Positions 9,365-17,841 of a stretch of 64,000 nt of DNA are shown piece by piece. Every line of letters begins with the position of its first letter. The first letter of the stretch is position 1. Both the position numbers and the translations under genes were made by a program. Source of the stretch: Mycobacteriaceae bacterium (GTDB taxonomy: Bacteria > Actinomycetota > Actinomycetes > Mycobacteriales > Mycobacteriaceae); assembly GCA_019749805.1 (NCBI GenBank), contig JAIEPH010000044.1, forward strand, positions 101,354 to 165,353. The letters are read 5' to 3'. The notes beneath the pieces are model-generated. The model saw only the letters and a program-made list of their open reading frames with translations, searched no databases and was not told where the DNA came from.

Positions 9365-9390
9365 TGTCGGGAAGTGACAAAAGAATGTCG
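9365..9390 (+). promoter_or_regulatory. Probable VirS box, copy 1 (virS / aldehyde dehydrogenase intergenic)
   Basis: Two direct TGTCG half-sites at 9365-9369 and 9386-9390, 21 bp apart (two helical turns), joined by a spacer that includes TGACAAAAGAA. 24 of 26 bases are identical to the copy at 10934-10959. Direct half-sites two turns apart are typical of AraC-family operators. Confidence 0.65.
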
Positions 9391-9473
9391 CAAACGGTAA
9401 AGACTGTCCAGCGCATTGCGTCCATCGTGGTTCTGCATTCCTGTGCGCACGTCACAGGGGCCGGAGGAGATTC

Positions 9474-10946
9474 ATGATGACCGTCGACCGCGAGGCTCTT
9501 TTCATCGACGGTGGTTGGGTGACGCCGTCAACGTCGTCTCGCATCACCGTGCTGAACGCGGCCACCGAGGACGTCCTCGGCACGGCTCCGCAGGCGGACG
9601 TTGCCGATGTCGACCGTGCGGTTGCGGCCGCGCGAGGCGCGGTGCGGAACTCCGAATGGTCAACGACGGCCCCGGTAGATCGGGCCGCGGCGATGCACCG
9701 ATTCGCAGACGAACTGGAAAAGCGCTCAAGTGAGTTGACGCGAACCGTGAGCCAGGAAAACGGGATGCCGATCGGACTGAGCGAGGCATTCGAGGGCGGC
9801 TTCGCGACCGGCTTGCTTCGGTATTACGCCGACCTGGCTGCGACGATGACCGTCGAGGACGTGCGACCGTCGCAGATGGGTCTGGAGACGGTGGTCTGCC
9901 GGTCGCCCGTCGGTGTGGTCGCAGCGATCGTGCCCTGGAACTACCCGGTGGTGCTCGCGATGAGCAAGATCGCGCCAGCGCTCGCGGCCGGATGCGCCGT
10001 CGTCGTCAAACCCTCGCCGCCGGCCACCGTCTTGGACTGGTTCATCGTGGCCGAAGCCGCGCAGGCGGCGGGATTCCCCGCTGGCGTTCTCAATTGGGTG
10101 CCCGGCGGGCCGGACATCGGGGCATACCTGGTGTCGCACCCGGGTGTGGACAAGGTCGCCTTCACCGGATCGACCGCGGCAGGGCGGTCGATCGCCACGG
10201 CGTGCGCGGGCCTGCTGCGGCCGGTGACGCTGGAACTCGGCGGCAAGTCGGCCGCAATCCTGCTCGACGACGTCGACCTCAACGCCATCATGGGAGAACT
10301 GCAGTTCATCACCTTCATGAACAACGGGCAGACCTGTGTCACCTGCGGCCGGGTCCTGGCGCCCGCGTCTCGCTACGACGAGGTCATCGACGCGATCGCG
10401 ACCCGGGTGTCCGCACTGCGGGTCGGTGATCCGTTGGATCCAGGTACCGACATCGGGCCCATGGCGACTTCCGCCCATCGCGAGCGGGTCGAGAGCTACA
10501 TCGAGAAAGGCAACGGCGAAGCACGACTGGTCGTCGGCGGTGGCCGCCCGAAAGGCATCGACAAAGGCTGGTTCGTCGAACCAACCGTATTCGCCTGCAC
10601 GAACAATGACGCGACCATCGCCCAGGAAGAGATCTTCGGTCCAGTGCTGGCGGTGATCCCCTACCACGACGAGGCGGACGCGGTACGAATCGCCAACGAC
10701 ACCGCCTACGGGCTGGGCGGCACGGTGTTCAGCGCCGACACCGACCGCGCCAAAGACGTCGCGCGCCAGGTTCATACCGGCACCATCGGCATCAACGGTT
10801 ACCCGATCGCCGTCGGGTCGCCGTTCGGCGGAGTCAAGGACAGCGGCCTCGGCCGCGAGTTCGGGCCCGAGGCGCTCGACAGCTACCAGAACCTCAAATC
10901 GATGTACATCGCCGCAAACGCGCAAACGGATGTTGTCGCGAAATGA
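9474..10946 (+). CDS. NAD(P)-dependent aldehyde dehydrogenase
   Basis: 490 residues, standard ALDH length. Motifs: Rossmann-side VPWNYPV, FTGSTAAGR, the general-base region VTLELGGKS (Glu), the nucleophile region NNGQTCVTCGRV (Cys), and EEIFGPVLAVIPY. It oxidises an aldehyde to the acid, or an acyl-CoA if acylating. The start at 9474 follows GGAGGAGATTC. It lies between virS and mymA, where M. tuberculosis has no gene, and has the same 26-base box as mymA. It may therefore belong to the VirS regulon and remove aldehydes made by the AdhD/SDR enzymes downstream. The substrate is not known. Confidence 0.93.
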   Translation: MMTVDREALFIDGGWVTPSTSSRITVLNAATEDVLGTAPQADVADVDRAVAAARGAVRNSEWSTTAPVDRAAAMHRFADELEKRSSELTRTVSQENGMPIGLSEAFEGGFATGLLRYYADLAATMTVEDVRPSQMGLETVVCRSPVGVVAAIVPWNYPVVLAMSKIAPALAAGCAVVVKPSPPATVLDWFIVAEAAQAAGFPAGVLNWVPGGPDIGAYLVSHPGVDKVAFTGSTAAGRSIATACAGLLRPVTLELGGKSAAILLDDVDLNAIMGELQFITFMNNGQTCVTCGRVLAPASRYDEVIDAIATRVSALRVGDPLDPGTDIGPMATSAHRERVESYIEKGNGEARLVVGGGRPKGIDKGWFVEPTVFACTNNDATIAQEEIFGPVLAVIPYHDEADAVRIANDTAYGLGGTVFSADTDRAKDVARQVHTGTIGINGYPIAVGSPFGGVKDSGLGREFGPEALDSYQNLKSMYIAANAQTDVVAK

Positions 10947-10959
10947 CAAAAGAATGTCG
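10934..10959 (+). promoter_or_regulatory. Probable VirS box, copy 2 (mymA promoter)
   Basis: Half-sites TGTCG at 10934-10938 and 10955-10959, 21 bp apart, sharing the 16-base core TGACAAAAGAATGTCG (10944-10959) with copy 1. The box begins inside the last codons of the aldehyde dehydrogenase, and its TGA stop (10944-10946) is part of the core. The mymA start is 45 bases downstream. Confidence 0.65.
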
Positions 10960-11004
10960 GAGCCTGTCAATACCTGACAGCCACCGCTCACGCATCCTGA
11001 GCGC

Positions 11005-12528
11005 ATGAACGCTGCACATTTCGACGTCGTGATCATCGGGGCGGGCCTGTCCGGAATCGGCACGGCGTGTCACCTGCAGGCCGAGCTGCCGCACAAGTCC
11101 GTCGCCATTCTGGAGCGGCGCGAGCGGATGGGGGGCACCTGGGACCTGTTCCGCTACCCCGGGGTCCGTTCGGACTCCGACATGTACACCTTCGGCTTCA
11201 AGTTCCGCCCGTGGATGGACGTCAAGGTCCTCGCCGACGGCCCGTCGATCCAGCAGTACATCGCCGACACCGCCGCCGAGTTCGGGCTCGATGAGAAGAT
11301 TCATTACGGCCTCAAAGTGCTCACGGCCGAGTGGTCCAGCCCAGACAGTCGTTGGACGGTGACAGCGCTGCGGGGAGCGACCGGCGAGCCCGTCACCTAC
11401 ACCTGCAATTACCTCATAAGCTGCACCGGCTACTACAACCACGATGCCGGCTACCTACCGACATTTCCCGGGGCGGACCGGTTCACGGGTCAGTGCATCC
11501 ATCCGCAGTTCTGGCCCGAAGACCTCGACTACGAAGGCAAGAAGGTCGTCGTCATCGGCAGTGGCGCAACGGCGGTCACCCTCATCCCGGCCATGGCCGG
11601 CGACGTCGAGCACATCACCATGTTGCAGCGCTCGCCGTCGTACATCTTCACGTTGCCCGCCCTGGACAAGATATCGGAGTTCCTGGCTCGCTTCCTTCCC
11701 TCGAAATGGGTGTATGCGTTGGCGCGCAAGCGCAACATCGCCGTTCAGCGCCGGCTCTACCAGGCCTGCCGGCGCTGGCCCAAGCAGATGCGCGGACTCC
11801 TGCTGTGGCTGGTCCGGCAACAAGTCGGCCCGTCGGTCGACATGCGAAATTTCGCCCCGGATTACATGCCGTGGGACGAGCGGTTGTGCGCCGTACCGAA
11901 CGGCGACCTGTTCAAGGCGCTCAAATGCGGTGCGGCATCGGTGGTCACCGATCAGATCGACACCTTCACCGAGAACGGCATCCTGTGCAAGTCCGGGCGA
12001 GAACTCGAAGCCGACATCATCGTCACCGCGACGGGCCTGAACGTGCAGATGCTCGGCGGCATGAAACTCGTCGTGGACGGACAGCCACGGGAACTGAGCG
12101 AACAGATGACGTACAAGGCGGTGTTGGTGGAGGATATTCCCAACCTCGCGTGGATCGTCGGCTACACCAACGCGTCGTGGACGCTCAAGTCCGACATCGC
12201 CGCCACCTATCTCTGCCGACTGCTGCGGCACATGGAAGACAACGGCCACACGGTTGCCACGCCTCGCGACCTCGACGACTCCCGCACCGACACCGGCATG
12301 TTCGACCAGCTGAACTCAGGCTACGTGCAGCGCGCGAAGGACACACTGCCCCGGCAAGGCTCCAAGGAGCCGTGGAAGGTGCTCATGCATTACGAAAAAG
12401 ACTCAAAGATGTTGCTCCAGGATCCCGTCGAGGACGGCCTGCTCCAGTTCGGAAACGCCGCCGACGGCGCTTCGATCGCGTCAGTTATCCTGTCCCCCAG
12501 CGCTTCCCGACCAGTGCGATCACGTTGA
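11005..12528 (+). CDS. mymA: Flavin-containing monooxygenase MymA (Baeyer-Villiger type)
   Basis: 507 residues. FAD-binding GAGLSGIG at 12-19, the Baeyer-Villiger fingerprint FTGQCIHPQFW at 160-170 (FxGxxxHxxxW), and a second dinucleotide fold GSGATAVT for NADPH around 186-193. Matches Rv3083, first gene of the mymA operon, which in M. tuberculosis is needed for normal envelope lipid composition and acid survival. The last codons overlap the next gene (TTGA at 12525-12528), so the two are translationally coupled. Regulation by VirS through the box at 10934-10959 is inferred. Confidence 0.93.
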   Translation: MNAAHFDVVIIGAGLSGIGTACHLQAELPHKSVAILERRERMGGTWDLFRYPGVRSDSDMYTFGFKFRPWMDVKVLADGPSIQQYIADTAAEFGLDEKIHYGLKVLTAEWSSPDSRWTVTALRGATGEPVTYTCNYLISCTGYYNHDAGYLPTFPGADRFTGQCIHPQFWPEDLDYEGKKVVVIGSGATAVTLIPAMAGDVEHITMLQRSPSYIFTLPALDKISEFLARFLPSKWVYALARKRNIAVQRRLYQACRRWPKQMRGLLLWLVRQQVGPSVDMRNFAPDYMPWDERLCAVPNGDLFKALKCGAASVVTDQIDTFTENGILCKSGRELEADIIVTATGLNVQMLGGMKLVVDGQPRELSEQMTYKAVLVEDIPNLAWIVGYTNASWTLKSDIAATYLCRLLRHMEDNGHTVATPRDLDDSRTDTGMFDQLNSGYVQRAKDTLPRQGSKEPWKVLMHYEKDSKMLLQDPVEDGLLQFGNAADGASIASVILSPSASRPVRSR

Positions 12529-13460
12529 TAATCAACGAGCGAGTCGTTCGGGCGGTCCTGCGCGGCGCGCGGCCGCTGTTCGGATCCCGCCGCTCTGGCG
12601 TCATCGGACGGCGCCTGATGCTCGCAGTGCTGACCGCGGCCGCCCGTGCACCCCGAGGGACTCACTTCGAGCGCATCACCATCGCGGGTCTACCCGTCGA
12701 TCGGGTTGTGCCGCCGCGCGCAACGAACGGAACGCTGATCTACCTGCATGGCGGGGCTTACGCCCTCGGTAGCGCGAGGGGTTACCGAGGCGTAGCCGCG
12801 CACCTGGCCGCGGCGGCCGGGATGACGGCGCTGGTACCCGACTACTCGCGCGCACCGGATGCTCAGTATCCGGTCGCTCTCGAGGAGACGGTCGCGTTCT
12901 ATTCTCGATTGCTCGATGACGGGTTCGATCCAAAACGCACTGTCATTGCCGGTGATTCGGCCGGCGGCGGACTGACACTGGCGCTCGCCATGGCATTGCG
13001 CGATCGCGGGATCGCCCTTCCGGCCGCGCTTGGGTTGATCTGCCCCTGGGCCGATCTCGCGATCGACGTGGAGCAGACACGGCCGGTACTGCGCGATCCG
13101 CTGATCCTTCCGTCGATGTGCGCTGAATGGGCGCCGCTGTATGTCGGATCCACCGATCCGCGCACACCCGGCATCTCCCCGGTGTACGGCGACATGACCG
13201 GACTGCCCCCAATCGTCATGCAGACCGCCGGGGACGATCCGATCTCCGTGGACGCCGAGAAGATCGAAGCCATTTGCGCCGCCGCGGGAGCGCCCATCGA
13301 TCACCGTCGATTCGACGGCATGTGGCACGACTTCCATCTCCAGGTCAGCCTGCTGCCCGAAGCGGCCGACGCAGTCACCGACCTCGCCGGGAAACTACGC
13401 AGTCACCTGTCAACCATCTACCTCTCCGAGACCCCCGACCGAAAGGCCGCAGCCAAATGA
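12525..13460 (+). CDS. lipR: Alpha/beta hydrolase LipR (hormone-sensitive lipase family)
   Basis: 311 residues from a TTG at 12525 that overlaps the mymA stop; no ATG or GTG is available nearby in this frame, and this length matches Rv3084 LipR (308). The long open frame upstream is a shadow of mymA. Oxyanion motif HGGA at 75-78, nucleophile Ser145 in GDSAGG, then the acid (GDDPISVD) and His (WHDFH) near the C terminus complete the triad. It probably hydrolyses a short- or medium-chain ester. Its stop overlaps the next start (ATGA at 13457-13460). Confidence 0.9.
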   Translation: MIINERVVRAVLRGARPLFGSRRSGVIGRRLMLAVLTAAARAPRGTHFERITIAGLPVDRVVPPRATNGTLIYLHGGAYALGSARGYRGVAAHLAAAAGMTALVPDYSRAPDAQYPVALEETVAFYSRLLDDGFDPKRTVIAGDSAGGGLTLALAMALRDRGIALPAALGLICPWADLAIDVEQTRPVLRDPLILPSMCAEWAPLYVGSTDPRTPGISPVYGDMTGLPPIVMQTAGDDPISVDAEKIEAICAAAGAPIDHRRFDGMWHDFHLQVSLLPEAADAVTDLAGKLRSHLSTIYLSETPDRKAAAK

Positions 13461-14287
13461 GTTCATTCGCAGGGAAAGTCGCCGTCATCACCGGAGCCGG
13501 CTCCGGTATCGGCAGGGCATTGGCGCTCAATCTGGCGGCGAAGGGCGCCAAGCTCGCGCTCTCCGATGTCGACACCGACGGACTTGCCGAGACCGTTCGC
13601 CTGGCCAGAGACCTCGGCGCAACCGTGAAGTCCGACCAGCTCGACGTCGCCGAACGCGAGGCCGTGCTGGCCTATGCCGACGACGTCGTCGCGCACTTCG
13701 GCACAGTCAACCAGGTCTATAACAACGCCGGTATCGCCTACAACGGCAACGTCGTGGCATCCGAGTTCAAAGACATCGAGCGGGTGATGGATGTCGACTT
13801 CTGGGGCGTTGTCAACGGGACCAAAGCGTTTCTGCCACATGTCATCACGTCAGGCGATGGACATATCGTCAACGTCTCGAGCCTGTTCGGGCTGATCGCG
13901 GTGCCAGGGCAGAGCGCTTATAACGCCGCCAAATTCGCTGTGCGCGGGTTCACCGAGTCATTACGCCAGGAGATGCTCGTTGCCAAGCTCCCGGTCAAGG
14001 TCACCTGCGTCCATCCCGGCGGCATCAAGACCGCCGTGGCGCGCAACGCGACCGTCGCCGACGACGAAGATCTGCGGACCCTGGCGGACTTCTACGACCG
14101 ATGGCTTCTCATCCATTCGCCCGAAATGGCGGCAAAGACCATCGTCAATGGCGTCGAGAAGGGTCGCGCCCGGATCGTGATCGGCCTGGAGGCCAAGGCT
14201 ATCGATCTGTTTGCCCGAATCACGGGCGCGTCCTATCAGCGGGTCATCGCCGCAGCAGCGGCGACATTCTTCCCGTGGGCGAAGTAA
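13457..14287 (+). CDS. Short-chain dehydrogenase (Rv3085/SadH-like)
   Basis: 276 residues, identical in length to Rv3085. NAD(P)-binding TGAGSGIG at 12-19, YNNAGIAY (NNAG), catalytic Ser in VSSLFG, and Tyr155-Lys159 in YNAAK. The start is set by the ATGA overlap with lipR. It lies in the mymA operon and probably interconverts an alcohol/carbonyl in lipid modification. It is strikingly similar along its whole length to the SDR at 45922-46752 (shared blocks include FKDIERVMDVD, WGVVNGTK and KFAVRGFTE), so the two are paralogues. Confidence 0.93.
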   Translation: MSSFAGKVAVITGAGSGIGRALALNLAAKGAKLALSDVDTDGLAETVRLARDLGATVKSDQLDVAEREAVLAYADDVVAHFGTVNQVYNNAGIAYNGNVVASEFKDIERVMDVDFWGVVNGTKAFLPHVITSGDGHIVNVSSLFGLIAVPGQSAYNAAKFAVRGFTESLRQEMLVAKLPVKVTCVHPGGIKTAVARNATVADDEDLRTLADFYDRWLLIHSPEMAAKTIVNGVEKGRARIVIGLEAKAIDLFARITGASYQRVIAAAAATFFPWAK

Positions 14288-14306
14288 CCAGGAAAGGGAT
14301 ACACCG

Positions 14307-15413
14307 ATGAAAACCACTGCTGCAGTAATGCTTGAGGCCGGTAAGCCGTTCGAACTGATGGAGCTCGATCTGGATGGGCCGGGTCCCGGCGAGGTGCTGA
14401 TCAAATACACCGCCGCCGGCCTGTGCCATTCGGATCTACACATCGCAGACGGTCAATTGCCGCCGCGGTACCCGATCGTTGGCGGCCATGAGGGGTCAGG
14501 GGTCATCGAGGAGGTCGGCCCCGGCGTCACCAAGGTGAAGGCCGGCGATCACGTGGTGTGCAGCTTCATCCCAAACTGCGGGGCCTGCCGCTACTGCTCT
14601 ACCGGACGGCAGAACCTGTGCGACATGGGTGCCACCATCCTGGACGGCTGCATGCCGGATGGCAGTTTCCGATTGCACTCCAAGGGATTGGATTTCGGCG
14701 CCGTGTGCATGCTGGGCACCTTCTCCGAGCGGGCCACCATCTCACAGCACTCGGTGGTCAAGGTGGACGACTGGCTGCCGCTGGAGATCGCGGTGCTGGT
14801 CGGCTGCGGTGTGCCGTCGGGTTGGGGCACCGCGGTCAATGCCGGAAACCTGCGCGCAGGTGACACCGCCGTCATCTACGGCGTCGGAGGACTGGGCATC
14901 AATGCGGTCCAGGGCGCGATCTCGGCAGGTTGCAAGTACGTCGTGGTCGTCGACCCGGTGGCACTCAAGCGTGAGACCGCGCTCAAGTTCGGCGCCACGC
15001 ATGCCTTTGCCGATGCCGCCAGCGCCGCAGAGAAGGTCAACGAACTCACCTGGGGACAGGGCGCCGACGCGGCGCTGATCCTGGTGGGAACGGTCGACGA
15101 AGAGGTGGTTTCCGCGGCCACCGCGGTGATCGGCAAGGGCGGCACTGTCGTCATCACCGGGATGGCCGACCCGGCCGCGCTCACTGTGCACGTCTCCGGA
15201 CTCGATCTGACGCTGCATGAGAAGACGATCAAAGGGTCGTTGTTCGGTTCGTCCAACCCGCAGTACGACATCGTGCGGCTGCTGCGCCTCTACGACGCCG
15301 GTCAACTGAAGCTGGACGAACTCGTGACCCGCACCTACACCCTCGCAGAAGTGAACCAGGGCTACCAGGATCTGCGGGACGGCAAGAACATCCGCGGCGT
15401 CATCGTGCACTGA
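14307..15413 (+). CDS. adhD: Zinc-dependent alcohol dehydrogenase AdhD
   Basis: 368 residues, the length of Rv3086 AdhD. MDR family: catalytic zinc region GLCHSDLH and GGHEGSGVIEEVG, structural zinc loop NCGACRYCSTGRQNLC, and NAD-binding GVGGLGINAVQ. The ATG at 14307 follows AGGAAAGGGA; earlier in-frame codons lie inside the SDR. It is 19 bases downstream of the SDR and in the same operon. Oxidises a primary or aromatic alcohol to the aldehyde, or the reverse; the physiological substrate is unknown. Confidence 0.93.
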   Translation: MKTTAAVMLEAGKPFELMELDLDGPGPGEVLIKYTAAGLCHSDLHIADGQLPPRYPIVGGHEGSGVIEEVGPGVTKVKAGDHVVCSFIPNCGACRYCSTGRQNLCDMGATILDGCMPDGSFRLHSKGLDFGAVCMLGTFSERATISQHSVVKVDDWLPLEIAVLVGCGVPSGWGTAVNAGNLRAGDTAVIYGVGGLGINAVQGAISAGCKYVVVVDPVALKRETALKFGATHAFADAASAAEKVNELTWGQGADAALILVGTVDEEVVSAATAVIGKGGTVVITGMADPAALTVHVSGLDLTLHEKTIKGSLFGSSNPQYDIVRLLRLYDAGQLKLDELVTRTYTLAEVNQGYQDLRDGKNIRGVIVH

Positions 15414-15472
15414 CGCTCGACAGGGCGCACCTAAATGCCCGACAACGATTCGATCGGAAAGCAGGCGGCAGA

Positions 15473-17086
15473 ATGACCGGAAACGATCTCGGCGGCAGCA
15501 TGGACGACTACCCACTCACACTGACGAGCATCGTGGAGCGGGCCGAGCGGTTCCATGCCGACCAGAAGGTGGTGTCGCGTCGGCCCTCGGGCGACATCAG
15601 CCGCACGACTTTCGGCGCATGCATCAGCCGCGCCCGCCGCCTCGCCGGCGCGCTCAACGCGCTCGGTGTACGCAAGGGCAACCCCGTCGCAACGCTGCTG
15701 TGGAACCAGAGCGAACACCTCGAGCTCTACTTCGCGGTGCCGACCATGGGCGCGATCATCCACACCCTTAACCCGCGCCTGTCCCCCGACGAGCTCAGCT
15801 ACATCGTCGACGATGCCCAGGACAAAGTGATTGTCGTGGACGAGTCCCTGCTGGAGGTGTTCGAATCCTTCCGAGCCACAAGCGACTTCACTCATGTCAT
15901 CGTCGTTGCCCACACCGGGGCGGCACCCGAAGGGATGCTCGACTACGAGGCACTGATCACGGAGGGAGAACCGCTCGAGTGGCCCACGCTCGACGAATGT
16001 CAGGCTGCGTCGATGTGCTACACCTCCGGCACAACCGGTCGGCCCAAGGGCGTCGTCTACTCGCATCGTGCACTCGTGCTGCACTCGCTGGTCGCCGCCC
16101 TGCCCGACCAGCTGTCCGTATCGGCGAGGGACACGATACTTCCAGTCGTCCCGATGTTCCATGCGAACGCCTGGGGACTGCCCTACGCCGCGGCGCTGGC
16201 GGGCGCGAGTCTGGTCCTTCCGGGTCCACGGCTTGACGCCGAGAGCATTCTGGATCTGTGCGCGGGTGAGCACGTGACGATGACGGCGGGCGTTCCGACT
16301 GTGTGGATGGGAATGCTGGCTGCACTCGACGCGCAGCCGGGCCGTTGGGAATTGTCTGCCCTGGATCGGCTGATCGTCGGCGGAGCGGCGGTGCCACGGT
16401 CGATGCTCGAGGGGTTCGACCAGCACGGCCTCACCGTCGTTCAGGCCTGGGGCATGACCGAGCTTGCGCCTCTGGGCTCGGTGTGCCGACTGCCGAAGGC
16501 CCTCGACGAGAGTGAGCCCGACGAGCAGTACGCCTCCCGCGGCCGCCAGGGTGTCGCCAGCCCATTTCTCGACATCCGCGCGCGTGATGACGAAGGACAG
16601 CTGATCAACTGGGACGACACGGCCATGGGCGAGCTCGAAGTTCGCGGACCGTGGGTCGCAGCCAGCTACCACCGCGGTCGCGGCGCGGACAGCTTTACTC
16701 CCGATGGCTGGTTCAAGACCGGGGACGTGGTGCGTATCAATCCGAGCGGCTGCATCCGGATCTGTGACCGCTCAAAGGATCTCGTGAAATCCGGAGGTGA
16801 GTGGATCTCCTCGGTCGACCTCGAGAATCGTCTCATGTGTCACGCCGCGGTCGCACAGGCCGCCGTCATCGCCGTACCGGACGACCGGTGGGGTGAGCGC
16901 CCGCTCGCCGTGGTGGCACTGCGTGCCGCCGCCGAGGCCACCGCAGACGAGCTCCGTGACCACCTCGCACGGGAGTTCGCGAAGTGGCAGCTGCCGGATC
17001 GCTTCGAGTTCGTGGCGACGATCCCCTCCACGGCAACGGGAAAGTTCAAGAAGACCCAGCTCCGCGACCAATTCACCTCAGCCTGA
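15473..17086 (+). CDS. Acyl-CoA ligase (AMP-binding, FadD/AlkK-like)
   Basis: 537 residues. P-loop signature MCYTSGTTGRPKGVVYSH, adenylate-binding VQAWGMTE, hinge region GWFKTGDVVRI, and the C-terminal catalytic lysine in TGKFKKTQL. Activates a fatty or aryl acid to its CoA thioester through the acyl-adenylate. The ATG at 15473 has AGGCGG upstream; an internal ATG at 15500 is an alternative. It is 59 bases after adhD on the same strand, but M. tuberculosis has no ligase at this position: there Rv3087 follows adhD. It is distinct from FadD13 at 21850. Confidence 0.92.
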   Translation: MTGNDLGGSMDDYPLTLTSIVERAERFHADQKVVSRRPSGDISRTTFGACISRARRLAGALNALGVRKGNPVATLLWNQSEHLELYFAVPTMGAIIHTLNPRLSPDELSYIVDDAQDKVIVVDESLLEVFESFRATSDFTHVIVVAHTGAAPEGMLDYEALITEGEPLEWPTLDECQAASMCYTSGTTGRPKGVVYSHRALVLHSLVAALPDQLSVSARDTILPVVPMFHANAWGLPYAAALAGASLVLPGPRLDAESILDLCAGEHVTMTAGVPTVWMGMLAALDAQPGRWELSALDRLIVGGAAVPRSMLEGFDQHGLTVVQAWGMTELAPLGSVCRLPKALDESEPDEQYASRGRQGVASPFLDIRARDDEGQLINWDDTAMGELEVRGPWVAASYHRGRGADSFTPDGWFKTGDVVRINPSGCIRICDRSKDLVKSGGEWISSVDLENRLMCHAAVAQAAVIAVPDDRWGERPLAVVALRAAAEATADELRDHLAREFAKWQLPDRFEFVATIPSTATGKFKKTQLRDQFTSA

Positions 17087-17164
17087 ACGTATTCGAGCGC
17101 GTCGCGAAGCGAATCATGCACATCGGTTTAGAGGCTTTGCGTCATGTCGTCAGGAACCTGATGC

Positions 17165-17833
17165 TCAGATGGCGTCGGGATACAGCGTTGCGACCCAGAT
17201 CCCGAACAACACCGAGGCAACGGCATCCGGGCGAGCGTGGTCCATCGAGACGCGCTCCGTCATGTAGTTGACATTGAGGAGCACTAGCGCACGTGCGATC
17301 TCGTTGGGATTGGCGACGTTCGTGAGGCCCTGACGCTTCTCCTGACGGATGAGCTTGGCGATCTGATCGATGTATTGCTGAACGACTCCGCCGCGGTAGT
17401 ACCGCTGTGCAGCCTCGTCGTGATAGGAGGCTTCGTCCATCGCCGCCAGCACGTCGGCGTGCCGGCTCCAGATCCGGACGACGTCGCGCAACCCTTGCCG
17501 CAATGCGGCGACGCGGTCGGGGTCCTCGCTTTCGAGCCAAGATCGCGTGGCGGCGAACATCTCGCCGCCGATCCGATCGACGAGTCGCATGACCAACTCG
17601 TTGCGGTCCTTGAAATAGTTGTAGAAGTTCGACCGCTGCATATTCGCCGCAGCCGCGACCGCATCGACGGTGAGATCGCGGAATCGGATTTCCTTGAGCA
17701 ACGCCTCCGCCGCATCGAGGATCTCGCGCTCGGCGTCTTCCGGCTTGCGCCTTATGCGCCGCTTCGGAGTCATCGAAGTCAGCGTAGCGCCGGGCTCGGC
17801 AGTCGAACTCAAGGACATAACGTCGGCAGTCAT
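17165..17833 (-). CDS. TetR family regulator of the epimerase/WS-DGAT divergon
   Basis: 222 residues from the ATG at 17833, chosen because it clears the upstream epimerase stop at 17842 (9 bases earlier); farther upstream codons would lie inside that gene. HTH: AEREILDAAEALLKEIRFRDLTVDAVAAAANMQRSNFYNYF. The C-terminal domain is of the 'TetR_C' group often found with fatty-acid and ketosteroid genes. Probably co-transcribed with the epimerase from the promoter at 18880-18915, and the best candidate to bind the three TGAC-type operators there, which would make it autoregulatory. Convergent with the acyl-CoA ligase. Confidence 0.88.
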   Translation of the reverse strand: MTADVMSLSSTAEPGATLTSMTPKRRIRRKPEDAEREILDAAEALLKEIRFRDLTVDAVAAAANMQRSNFYNYFKDRNELVMRLVDRIGGEMFAATRSWLESEDPDRVAALRQGLRDVVRIWSRHADVLAAMDEASYHDEAAQRYYRGGVVQQYIDQIAKLIRQEKRQGLTNVANPNEIARALVLLNVNYMTERVSMDHARPDAVASVLFGIWVATLYPDAI

Positions 17834-17841
17834 CGATATGC

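Noticed and set aside
11331..12524. The long open frame upstream of lipR
   Set aside because: It is the +1 shadow of mymA; LipR family homology and length begin at the TTG at 12525.
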